Shown here: in pieces, positions 7,593-14,069 of the stretch
Numbering within the stretch: the first letter of the stretch is position 1
Layout: the number at the start of each line of letters is the position of its first letter
Assembly (NCBI GenBank): GCA_964626795.1
Contig: CAZVIQ010000004.1
Span: 1-36,826, forward strand
Direction: 5' to 3'
Length of the DNA: 36,826 bases
Source of the DNA: RGIG1840 sp964626795
GTDB lineage: Bacteria > Bacillota_I > Bacilli_A > RF39 > UBA660
Position numbers and translations under genes: made by a program
The notes under the pieces: generated by a model
What the model was told of the DNA's origin: nothing
What the model saw: only the letters and a program-made list of their open reading frames with translations
Database searches by the model: none

Positions 7593-8381
7593 ATGGCTAA
7601 TATTTCTTCAACTGACACTTTTTACTTACTTATTAAATCTATATCTGGTGATATTATATATCCTTTAAATAAAGATGATCTAGAAAATGTAAATTCTATT
7701 TTAGCTTGTAAAAAAAGTTATTCAGATTTAGTTTTTTTTGATGATAGATGGTTTGAAATAACTAAGAAAGAAAATGGTAAGAATCAAGAAATCGTAATTA
7801 TGGACATTACAAAACACTTATTAGATTCTCTTACAAATATTTTTAAATATTATTATTTTCAGATGTTATTTAGTGGATATTTAGAAGAGGATAAAGAATC
7901 AAAAGAAAGCTTTGCAGTTATAATGGCAGATATTGATGACTTTAAACACATAAATGATACATATGGACATCAAAGTGGAGATTTAGTTTTAGAAGGTATT
8001 GGTGAAGAACTAGAAAACAATTTTAGATTTAAAAATGATAGTAAAGAACGTGCGAATGATATTGTAGCAAGGCGAAGTGGAGATGAGTTTGTAATTCTTC
8101 TTAAAAATATTTCTTATGAAAACGCACTTGATAAAATAGAATTATTAAAAGCCAGAATAGCGAATAAAACATTTAATATAAATGGAACACCTATGAACTT
8201 AGCCACTATGAGTTTTGGAATGTTCTATGTAGATGGTGAATATTATAGCACTCTTACTACAAATAATACTGATTATATTATGCAAGATATATTAAATAAA
8301 GCTGATAAAGCAATGTACGAAAGTAAGCTTTTAGGTAAAAACAGAGTAATTTCACATACATTTAAAAAGAAAATTATTTAA
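7593..8381 (+). CDS. Diguanylate cyclase with N-terminal PAS-like domain
   Basis: 262 residues, soluble. Residues 1-85 look like a degenerate PAS fold, ending in RWFEITKKE and the linker IVIMDITKHLLDSL. Residues 105-258 are a GGDEF domain: metal-binding ADIDDFK (D113), YGHQSGD, the active-site loop as SGDEF (162-166), and the closing YESKLLGKNRV. The first Gly of GGDEF is Ser, a substitution tolerated in active cyclases. An inhibitory site RxxD is present as R153-A-N-D156, five residues before SGDEF, which predicts product feedback inhibition by c-di-GMP. It synthesises c-di-GMP from two GTP. GAGG precedes the ATG. No EAL or HD-GYP gene is in the window, and the tRNA-Asn gene follows with its own promoter. 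Confidence 0.93.
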   Translation: MANISSTDTFYLLIKSISGDIIYPLNKDDLENVNSILACKKSYSDLVFFDDRWFEITKKENGKNQEIVIMDITKHLLDSLTNIFKYYYFQMLFSGYLEEDKESKESFAVIMADIDDFKHINDTYGHQSGDLVLEGIGEELENNFRFKNDSKERANDIVARRSGDEFVILLKNISYENALDKIELLKARIANKTFNINGTPMNLATMSFGMFYVDGEYYSTLTTNNTDYIMQDILNKADKAMYESKLLGKNRVISHTFKKKII

Positions 8382-8429
8382 ATAAATACTCATATTTTTA
8401 CATTTTTTAGATATAATAATATAAATTAA

Positions 8430-8458
8430 TTGACACAGCAGTCATTTTTTATTATAAT
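8430..8458 (+). promoter_or_regulatory. Consensus sigma-A promoter of tRNA-Asn
   Basis: Perfect TTGACA (8430-8435), 17-base spacer, perfect TATAAT (8453-8458), about 12 bases before the mature tRNA. Confidence 0.88.
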
Positions 8459-8469
8459 ACTATTGCTAC

Positions 8470-8545
8470 GCCTGATTAGCTCAGTCGGTAGAGCAAACGG
8501 CTGTTAACCGTTGGGTCGCAGGTTCGAGTCCTGCATCAGGCGCCA
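8470..8545 (+). tRNA. tRNA-Asn (anticodon GTT)
   Basis: 76 bases including an encoded CCA. Acceptor stem GCCTGAT/ATCAGGC, D-arm GCTC/GAGC, anticodon stem AACGG/CCGTT with loop CTGTTAA (anticodon GTT at 8503-8505), T-arm GCAGG/CCTGC with loop TTCGAGT, and discriminator G. All stems pair perfectly. It has its own promoter and terminator, so it is a single-gene unit. Confidence 0.97.
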
Positions 8546-8550
8546 TAAAA

Positions 8551-8580
8551 AAAATTACCTTGTCATCAAGGTTTTTTTAT
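8551..8580 (+). terminator. Terminator of tRNA-Asn
   Basis: Stem ACCTTG (8557-8562)/CAAGGT (8567-8572), loop TCAT, then seven T residues. Confidence 0.85.
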
Positions 8581-8600
8581 TTCATAGACTATTAACAAAT

Positions 8601-8640
8601 AAAAAAGACTATCTAATATAAATATTATCTAGCCTTTTTT
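8601..8640 (-). terminator. Long imperfect hairpin with T tracts on both sides
   Basis: A symmetrical stem with internal mismatches (A6G/CT6 outer, CTA/TAG middle, TAATAT/ATATTA inner) flanked by A and T runs, so it can stop transcription in either direction. It would be the distal end of the minus-strand unit that starts near 8952. Confidence 0.5.
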
Positions 8641-8750
8641 ATTATGAATACATTTCGTTCCTCAAAAACATCATGTATCAGTTTAATCTAACTTAATTAC
8701 GTGCATTTCATATATTAAATATTAACGAATATTATTTTGTACAAATTCTA

Positions 8751-8952
8751 GAAAAATAATGATTTCATCATAATTAATATACTCAGCTATAACTTTTTTG
8801 AGGTAGTTATTGTAATTACTTGTAATATAAGAGTATCTCTCTCTCCATTCGTTAAAATGGTTACCCCATAGGTTACAAGGTATCTCAACAGTTAGCCAAG
8901 GTATAAGGATTAAAAACTTTTTATAGTTTATAACCCTTTGTCATTATCTGAC
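8751..8952 (-). ncRNA. Candidate structured non-coding RNA, unknown class
   Basis: This part of the 520-base gap behind tRNA-Asn has its own promoter (8959-8987, minus) and is richer in G+C than other gaps. Read on the minus strand it can form, in order: GTCA/TGAC at its 5' end; a 13-base-pair hairpin with one U-U mismatch (8931-8938 with 8905-8912, inner 8925-8929 with 8914-8918); a seven-pair stem CTTGTAA/TTACAAG (8873-8879 with 8819-8825) enclosing hairpins CCATT/AATGG (8856-8860 with 8845-8849) and AGAG/CTCT (8837-8840 with 8830-8833); ATAACT/AGTTAT (8805-8810 with 8789-8794); and a terminator-like stem (8767-8775 with 8755-8763) followed by a short T run. I do not recognise tmRNA, 6S, SRP, RNase P or a T-box in it. 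A 72-codon open frame overlaps (8722-8940) but has no start codon and is not biased toward A/T in third positions as the genes here are. Confidence 0.45.
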
Positions 8953-8958
8953 AAATTT

Positions 8959-8987
8959 ATTTTAGCAGATATTTTTAATAAATGCAA
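8959..8987 (-). promoter_or_regulatory. Promoter of the candidate RNA gene
   Basis: Minus strand TTGCAT (8982-8987), 17-base spacer, TAAAAT (8959-8964) with an extended TGC before it. Predicted start of transcription about 8952. No coding gene lies downstream on this strand until beyond the tRNA. Confidence 0.55.
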
Positions 8988-9080
8988 CAAAAACTTTTAA
9001 ATTTATACAAAAATTTTAAAAAAAGTTTCTTTTTAATTAAATTTACCCATAATAATGTGATTTTATTTATAAAATTTAAA

Positions 9081-9089
9081 TGTTATAAT
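9081..9089 (+). promoter_or_regulatory. Extended -10 promoter of dxs
   Basis: TGT then TATAAT (9084-9089); the -35 position reads TTTTAT, so the extended -10 probably carries the promoter. Confidence 0.55.
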
Positions 9090-9108
9090 AGTAAAACAGG
9101 TGAATGTA

Positions 9109-10980
9109 ATGTTAGTAAATAAAATTAAAGATCCAAAATTTTTAAAAAAATTAAATATTAGTTCTCTTGAAGAATTAAGTAAAAATATAAGGACTTATCT
9201 TATAGAGAATATTTCTAAAACAGGAGGGCATTTATCTTCTAATTTAGGTATAGTTGATTTAACAATCGCGATGCATAAAGTATTTGATTCTCCTAAAGAT
9301 AAATTTATCTTTGATGTAGGTCATCAATGCTATACTCATAAAATTCTTACTGGAAGAGTAAGTAATTTTGATACACTTCGTAAATACAAGGGACTTTCTG
9401 GCTTTCAGTCTATAAAAGAAAGTATTTATGATTCTTATGAAGCAGGTCATTCTTCTACATCTTTAAGTGCGGCTTTAGGTATGGCTATTTCTAGAGATAT
9501 GGATAATGAAAATTATAATGTTGTAGCAGTCATAGGAGATGGATCTATAGGTAATGGTATTGCATATGAAGCTTTAAATCACATTGGAGCAACTGATACA
9601 AAACTTATTGTCATATTAAATGATAATGAAATGAGTATAAGTAAAAATGTTGGAGGACTCCATAATACACTAGATAAGATAAGAAGTGATAAGTTTTATA
9701 AAAAAGCTAAGTTTAAAACTAAACATACTTTAAATAAAATTCCTTTTGGTAAAAATATTGGTAATGCAATTGATATAATTAAAGAATCAATGAAGAAACT
9801 TTATTTAAAAGAAGGGTTTATATTTGAAGAACTTGGTTTAAAATATTATGGACCTATCAATGGGCATGATTATGAAGAGATGATTTCTTATTTAAATATT
9901 GCTAAAAAAGAAAAAAAACCTGTACTTTTACATGTAATTACTGAAAAAGGTAAAGGATATAAATATGCTGAGAATGATAAAACAGGTGTCTGGCACGGAG
10001 TATCACCTTTCAATATAGAAAGCGGAGAGTTTCTAAAACAAAATCCCTCTCTTGTAAGTTGGAGTGAAGTAATAAGTAATAATCTTATAGAACTAGCAAA
10101 AACAGATAAAGATATAATCGCTATAACACCTGCAATGGCAAGTGGTTCAAAACTTAATAAATTTAAGGAACTATATCCAAAACAATTTATAGATGTTGGC
10201 ATTGCCGAAGAACATGCTTTAGTTTTAGCAAACAGCCTGGCTCTTAGTAATAAAAAACCCTTTGTTTCCATATATTCAACTTTTTTACAAAGAGGTTACG
10301 ATCAGTTAGTTCATGACATTGCGAGAATGAATTCAAGTGTCGTTATTGGAATAGACAGGTGTGGTATTTCCTGTGGTGATGGAATTTCTCATCAGGGAAT
10401 TTATGATATACCTATGATGTTAAGCATACCAAATATGATAATTATGCAGCCAAAAGATAGTAATGAAGCTTCTAAAATGTTATATACAGCCTTTGATTCA
10501 AAAAAGCCATGCGCAATCAGATATTCAAGAGAAAGTATTAAGTATGAAAAGCCTGTTTACGAAAAAATTACAATTGGTTCGTGGGAAATTTTATCTGAAG
10601 GAACAGATGGATATTTAATTTCATATGGTGATTTTTTGGAAAATTCTATTGATATAAAAAATAAATTAAAAAAAGAAAATATTAATCTAGAAGTTATAAA
10701 CGCTCGCTTTATAAAACCTATTGATAAAATAATGTGGAAAAAGATTACAAATAAAGATAAACCAATTTTTATATATGAAGAATCAACACTAATAGGATCA
10801 CTTGGAAGTTGTTTATCTTTAAAATCTACTAATAAAAATTTAAAAAGCAATATTTTTGTATTCGCTATTGAAGATAAGTTTGTAGAACATGGTGATAAAG
10901 ATAATTTATTAAAAGAACTTAAATTAGATAAAGATACTATTTACAAAAAGATAAAAACCATTTTGTTAAAAGAACTATAA
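9109..10980 (+). CDS. dxs: 1-deoxy-D-xylulose-5-phosphate synthase
   Basis: 623 residues. I choose the ATG at 9109, five bases after AGGTGA; an in-frame GTG at 9100 lies inside that site. It condenses pyruvate and glyceraldehyde 3-phosphate with thiamine diphosphate, the first step of the MEP isoprenoid pathway. Visible landmarks: GGHLSSNLG, FDVGHQCYTHKIL, the ThDP motif GDGSIGNG with NDNEMSI, the catalytic Glu in IAEEHA, and DRCGISCGDGISHQG where most homologues read DRAGLVG.DG.THHG. Length and domain order (two thiamine domains plus C-terminal transketolase domain) are normal. The terminator after its stop lies inside the 3' end of the convergent feoB-like frame. No other MEP gene is nearby. 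Confidence 0.96.
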   Translation: MLVNKIKDPKFLKKLNISSLEELSKNIRTYLIENISKTGGHLSSNLGIVDLTIAMHKVFDSPKDKFIFDVGHQCYTHKILTGRVSNFDTLRKYKGLSGFQSIKESIYDSYEAGHSSTSLSAALGMAISRDMDNENYNVVAVIGDGSIGNGIAYEALNHIGATDTKLIVILNDNEMSISKNVGGLHNTLDKIRSDKFYKKAKFKTKHTLNKIPFGKNIGNAIDIIKESMKKLYLKEGFIFEELGLKYYGPINGHDYEEMISYLNIAKKEKKPVLLHVITEKGKGYKYAENDKTGVWHGVSPFNIESGEFLKQNPSLVSWSEVISNNLIELAKTDKDIIAITPAMASGSKLNKFKELYPKQFIDVGIAEEHALVLANSLALSNKKPFVSIYSTFLQRGYDQLVHDIARMNSSVVIGIDRCGISCGDGISHQGIYDIPMMLSIPNMIIMQPKDSNEASKMLYTAFDSKKPCAIRYSRESIKYEKPVYEKITIGSWEILSEGTDGYLISYGDFLENSIDIKNKLKKENINLEVINARFIKPIDKIMWKKITNKDKPIFIYEESTLIGSLGSCLSLKSTNKNLKSNIFVFAIEDKFVEHGDKDNLLKELKLDKDTIYKKIKTILLKEL

Positions 10981-12262
10981 TCGTCATTAAAGACGATTTT
11001 TTTAATATATCTATGAGATTTAGTTTAATAAAGTAATAAGTAATTTCCCAAAACCTTATTTTTTTTATATATTCTATTGAAACAAAGAGTTTTTTCTGCT
11101 TGAAATAATCTAACTCAACTAAAATTTTGTTGATTGTAAGATAAATTATAATTCCTAGAAAGTATATTAAATATAGTAAAAAAGATAAATCTAAAGTTTT
11201 CATGTATCCATGCATTAATAAAATTAATAATGTTAGTACATTAAATATATCTAAAGAACTAAAAATTTTTAACATTTTTTCACTTGAAGTTGAAAATATA
11301 TTAAACATCCAGTCTGTATTTAAAATAATACTATAATAATATTTACTTTCTTTCAATAATATTTTTTTGATAAATAGAATCAAGTTAAAAATAAAATATG
11401 AAATAAATAATAATATTGCAGTAATATAAATATTTAATTTAAATAAATTGAAATATAACTCTTTAAAAGCAAAAGATATTATAAAAATTTTTAAAAATAA
11501 GTTTATCATAACTACAGGTAATATTATAAATTTATTAATAAGGCTATCTTTTTTTGTATCAAAATATCTAATAGCTTGATATGAGACAAACTCACTCACG
11601 GAATTTATTTTTTTGTTAATTAATTCACAATTTTTTTCAAAATTTGTCTCTCTTAAATATTCATTAACTTCAACAGTTAATACATTTTCATTTGAATTCT
11701 TTACAATATTTTTATCTCCTTCTAATAATTTTAATAAAATATACTTTTTACTTTCTAAGCTAGGTAGTAATTCATATAAATTACTTATTTCTTTTTCAAC
11801 ATCATTATATAAAATAGAATAAGTACTTACATGCTCGTTACTTATTTGATTATAAAATAGTTCGTCATCAAATTCTTCTAAATTAATCTCAAAAACATTA
11901 ATGTCAAAATATCTTTGTAATAAATTAATATTGATCAATACTCTTCTATCTTTAATTAAACACAGAACAATATTTTTATTAATTTCAAGTAATTGTAATA
12001 TAAAATTTAGACTTTTTTCAAAATAAAATGAATTAATAACTATCAATATTAAATTTTCTTGATTAAATAATAATTCACAATTATCTATAGCTGAATTAAA
12101 ATTATTAAAACCCACAATTTTAGTGTTGACATCATATTTACTTCTACCATATATATATTTATTATTTTTATTTAATATAAAATTTTTAACCAGTTTATTT
12201 AATAAGTATGTATTTAAATATTCTGAATTAGAACATATAAAAACTTTTTTTTCAGTTTTCAA
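10937..12262 (-). CDS. Degenerate FeoB-like membrane protein without GTPase motifs
   Basis: 441 residues against about 650-750 for FeoB. It starts at a TTG six bases after GAGGTGA inside feoA. Residues 5-140 follow the FeoB G-domain outline, but the P-loop is replaced by FICSNSEYLNTYLLNKL, DxPG is gone, and the NxxD region reads LCLIKDRR; the FeoB-like LILIVINSFYFEKSLNFILQ and LLEINKNIVL are still readable. Residues 170-187 (LESKKYILLKLLEGDKNI) match the FeoB segment RW.AIKLLEGD, and the stretch near 236-266 matches the helix that leads into the first membrane span. The rest has about five membrane segments; its end (DYFKQKK to LLTKWFLSF) matches the end of the first Gate half. The GCNVP and CSARLP core motifs and the second half are missing. 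It overlaps feoA by 11 bases, and the last 44 bases overlap dxs. GTP hydrolysis is unlikely. Confidence 0.6.
   Translation of the reverse strand: MKTEKKVFICSNSEYLNTYLLNKLVKNFILNKNNKYIYGRSKYDVNTKIVGFNNFNSAIDNCELLFNQENLILIVINSFYFEKSLNFILQLLEINKNIVLCLIKDRRVLININLLQRYFDINVFEINLEEFDDELFYNQISNEHVSTYSILYNDVEKEISNLYELLPSLESKKYILLKLLEGDKNIVKNSNENVLTVEVNEYLRETNFEKNCELINKKINSVSEFVSYQAIRYFDTKKDSLINKFIILPVVMINLFLKIFIISFAFKELYFNLFKLNIYITAILLFISYFIFNLILFIKKILLKESKYYYSIILNTDWMFNIFSTSSEKMLKIFSSLDIFNVLTLLILLMHGYMKTLDLSFLLYLIYFLGIIIYLTINKILVELDYFKQKKLFVSIEYIKKIRFWEITYYFIKLNLIDILKKSSLMTIIVLLTKWFLSFCK
10979..11003 (+). terminator. Terminator of dxs
   Basis: AATCGTC (10979-10985)/GACGATT (10992-10998), six-base loop, then a T run. 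It begins in the dxs stop codon and is also coding sequence for the convergent gene. Confidence 0.82.
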
Positions 12263-12482
12263 ACTCAGTCACCTCTATATACTTGGCGTCTTCATTTCTT
12301 ATTATTATAAATACGTTTTTTATTTCATAAACCATTGGATCTTTAAATAAACTACTAAATACTTTTTTTACTTTTGTTCCAGGTACAAATCCTAGAAAAT
12401 AAAGTTGTTTTTTTGTTTCAGAGGGAGACAATACTTTTGACACTTTATATAAAGTATCACTTTTACATGTATATAAATTCAT
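12252..12482 (-). CDS. feoA: FeoA-domain protein
   Basis: 76 residues, one SH3-like FeoA domain: KKQLYFLGFVPGTKVKKV is the signature (L..LGF.PG..V), followed by DPMVYEIKNVFIIIRNEDA, where FeoA proteins read DP..V...G..IALR..EA, and a closing IEV strand. FeoA is a small cytoplasmic accessory of ferrous iron uptake that touches the FeoB G-domain. GGGAG precedes the ATG. Here the partner directly downstream is the degenerate FeoB-like protein, so the pair may regulate or scaffold something other than a standard GTP-driven iron importer, or may assist a full FeoB elsewhere. Confidence 0.8.
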   Translation of the reverse strand: MNLYTCKSDTLYKVSKVLSPSETKKQLYFLGFVPGTKVKKVFSSLFKDPMVYEIKNVFIIIRNEDAKYIEVTEFEN

Positions 12483-12498
12483 TAAAAAACTCCCTTAT

Positions 12499-12530
12499 AT
12501 TATAATATATGAGAGTTTAAAACTTAAGTT
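12499..12530 (-). promoter_or_regulatory. feoA promoter with AACTTAAGTT palindrome
   Basis: TATAAT at 12499-12504 (minus), and a perfect ten-base palindrome AACTTAAGTT at 12521-12530 covering the expected -35 position. It is placed like an operator for a metal-dependent repressor; which family binds is not readable. Confidence 0.45.
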
Positions 12531-12583
12531 AATAAATATAATATACTAAATCTACACATTTTTTAAAAAAATAATGTGTATTT

Positions 12584-13123
12584 TTAATAATTATTGCATT
12601 TTACTTCCATAAAGCTTTCAGGATGTTTACAAACTGGACATAATTTTAATGCATCTTTTCCTTTATAAATGTGTCCACAATTTCTACAAATCCAGATTAC
12701 TTCTTCATCTTTATGAAATACTTTATTTTCTTTAATATTATCAAGTAAAGTCAAATATCTTTTTTCGTGATTTTTCTCTACATTTGCTACACCCTCAAAA
12801 AGTGTTGCAATTTCATTAAAGCCTTCTTCTCTTGCTTCTTCTGCAAATTCTTTATACATTTCAGACCATTCATAGTTTTCACCATTTGCTGCATCAACCA
12901 AGTTTCTTTCTGTATTTGGAATTTCTCCTTCATTAAGCGCTTTAAACCATAGTTTAGCGTGTTCTTTTTCATTTCCTGATGTTTCTTCAAATATAGCTGC
13001 GATTTGTTCATAGCCATCTTTCTTAGCTTTACTTGCATAATATTCATATTTTACTCTTGCCTGTGCTTCTCCCGCAAAAGCTGCTAATAAATTTTTTTCA
13101 GTTTTACTTCCTCTTAATTTCAT
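12584..13123 (-). CDS. rbr: Rubrerythrin
   Basis: 179 residues. I start at the ATG at 13121-13123, seven bases after GGAGG; a frame four codons longer contains that site. Residues 1-135 are the four-helix diiron domain, with ligand motifs EAQARVKYEYY and EKEHAKLWFKAL in the first pair and EGFNEIATLFEGVANVEKNH in the second. Residues 145-175 are a rubredoxin-type domain with two Cys pairs, CRNCGHIY and CPVCKHPE. It reduces hydrogen peroxide to water in the cytoplasm of anaerobes with electrons from rubredoxin or NAD(P)H systems. It stands alone with its own promoter and a palindrome suggestive of peroxide or metal control. Confidence 0.97.
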   Translation of the reverse strand: MKLRGSKTEKNLLAAFAGEAQARVKYEYYASKAKKDGYEQIAAIFEETSGNEKEHAKLWFKALNEGEIPNTERNLVDAANGENYEWSEMYKEFAEEAREEGFNEIATLFEGVANVEKNHEKRYLTLLDNIKENKVFHKDEEVIWICRNCGHIYKGKDALKLCPVCKHPESFMEVKCNNY

Positions 13124-13139
13124 ATAATCCTCCATATTA

Positions 13140-13163
13140 ATTATAGCATGTATAATTATAATT
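13140..13163 (-). promoter_or_regulatory. rubrerythrin -10 box and upstream palindrome
   Basis: Extended -10 TGC-TATAAT (TATAAT at 13140-13145, minus) with the palindrome AATTATAATT at 13154-13163 in the spacer region. It resembles a half-degenerate PerR/Fur-type site (TTATAAT core); in such an A/T-rich genome this is only suggestive. Confidence 0.4.
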
Positions 13164-13334
13164 GTGTACTATAGAACAAATATAAAATCTAAATTCTGAC
13201 ATGCTTCATCTACTATTGATATTATTGGATTACCGTTTAGTTCTATTGTTAAATCAGAACTGAAAAAGACAATAAAAGATCAATAATTTTATTATAGAAA
13301 AATCTATCTAATAATTTATTATTATATTTCTTCA

Positions 13335-13363
13335 TATAAAAATCACTTATTCTATAAAGTGAT
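13335..13363 (-). terminator. Terminator of the CotF-like pair
   Basis: ATCACTT (13342-13348)/AAGTGAT (13357-13363) with an eight-base loop, then a T-rich tract on the minus strand. Between this and the rubrerythrin promoter (13164-13334) I see nothing convincing. Confidence 0.7.
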
Positions 13364-13426
13364 CTTATTATTAAAACCCAATTATATTCAAGTACAATAT
13401 TTGTTTGATTTTTTTATTCATTTCTT

Positions 13427-13732
13427 TTATAGTTCTTTAACTTTTTGACTACTTTTATCATAAGTTGTTGTAATGTCTGTCTCGGCTGCTTTAGTTAGTT
13501 CATACCAACCATTTTTAAACATAAGTTCATAGGCTTCTCTTGCAAATCCCTTTGATGTTAAAAACAAGTCTAGAATTTCTTTATATAAATGTTCATTACT
13601 CATTTCATTTAAGCCTATACTGTAGTTATTACTCATGTTTTTTTCTGATGTTAATATATCCGTTAAATAGTTTTCATCATTCATTTCTTTTGTTTTTGGT
13701 ACTTCTACCATTTCATTTTTTACTTTGCTCAT
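13427..13732 (-). CDS. CotF-family spore coat-like protein
   Basis: 101 residues. After a charged N-terminus comes YLTDILTSEKNMSNNYSIGL, then NEMSNEHLYKEILDLF and a closing FKNGWYEL. This is the ferritin-like helical pattern of CotF proteins (D.L..EK.....Y......E..N..L......IL, then a GWY near the end). In Bacillus CotF is a spore coat component; related small proteins occur widely in clostridia. AGGAG overlaps the stop codon of the preceding gene, so translation is coupled to it. There is no promoter between them. The presence of such genes suggests a sporulating or recently sporulating lineage, but coat-like helical proteins can survive loss of sporulation. Confidence 0.78.
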   Translation of the reverse strand: MSKVKNEMVEVPKTKEMNDENYLTDILTSEKNMSNNYSIGLNEMSNEHLYKEILDLFLTSKGFAREAYELMFKNGWYELTKAAETDITTTYDKSSQKVKEL

Positions 13733-13739
13733 ATTTCTC

Positions 13740-13937
13740 CTATTCTAAAATAGTAAGTAATTTTTCATAATCTTTTAAATGAGTTTTACTTACTTTGTCA
13801 AAAAATTTTTTAATTTCCTTATCTTTTACCAAAGACTTAAATTCATTTACTTTTTTAATTAATGTATAGTTCCAATTAAGCATATCTTCTATGTATGCGA
13901 GATCTTTAGTTGATATTATATTTGGTGCTTCGTTCAT
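13740..13937 (-). CDS. Small coat-associated helical protein (CotF-like N-terminal type)
   Basis: 65 residues: ISTKDLAYIEDMLNWNYTL followed by two helices ending in DYEKLLTILE. The STKDL.YI.DM..WN pattern is shared from memory with small spore-coat-type proteins usually encoded next to a CotF-family gene. It appears to be one half of a ferritin-like helical hairpin that pairs with the downstream protein. GGAGG lies seven bases before the ATG. First gene of a two-gene operon. Confidence 0.7.
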   Translation of the reverse strand: MNEAPNIISTKDLAYIEDMLNWNYTLIKKVNEFKSLVKDKEIKKFFDKVSKTHLKDYEKLLTILE

Positions 13938-14003
13938 ATTTTTTCCTCCATTATTATTATTTCTGTATACTAGTTTTTTATACCTAATAAAATTTTTAAA
14001 AAT

Positions 14004-14030
14004 TTAGCACTTGATATTGACAAGTGCTAA
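14004..14030 (+). promoter_or_regulatory. CIRCE operator (HrcA binding site)
   Basis: TTAGCACTT, nine bases, AAGTGCTAA: the CIRCE inverted repeat with the last base of each arm changed (consensus TTAGCACTC-N9-GAGTGCTAA). It overlaps the -35 box of hsp20, as expected for repression by HrcA. Confidence 0.92.
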
Positions 14031-14044
14031 AACTATAGTATAAT
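14017..14044 (+). promoter_or_regulatory. Promoter of hsp20
   Basis: TTGACA (14017-14022), 16-base spacer, TATAAT (14039-14044). The -35 is embedded in the CIRCE element. Confidence 0.85.
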
Positions 14045-14069
14045 ATTAATTGGAAGGAGATGAAAAATT

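Noticed and set aside
8722..8940. A 72-codon open frame on the minus strand with protein-like sequence (three Trp), perhaps a gene with a one-base frameshift after an ATG at 8942-8944.
   Set aside because: No start codon in frame, no ribosome binding site, third positions are not as A/T-biased as in the neighbouring genes, and the stretch folds well as RNA. Kept only as the alternative to the RNA call.
9888..10271. Long antisense frames inside dxs (also inside glyA, glmS, the permease and rlmCD).
   Set aside because: Shadows of the true genes: no ribosome binding sites, low-complexity translations, and the sense strand has full family motifs.
12787..13047. An 86-codon frame on the same strand as rubrerythrin, in another frame.
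   Set aside because: It lies entirely inside the rubrerythrin gene, which shows all diiron ligands; the translation is Lys/Met/Gln-rich noise.
13169..13276. A 35-codon open frame on the minus strand between rubrerythrin and the CotF-like pair.
   Set aside because: No start codon and no recognisable match; it also overlaps the rubrerythrin promoter region. Length is within chance.
13190..13330. Search for an attachment site or mobile-element edge near tRNA-Asn and in the 13.2 kb gap.
   Set aside because: No direct repeat of the tRNA 3' end, no integrase or transposase, and no inverted terminal repeats were seen.
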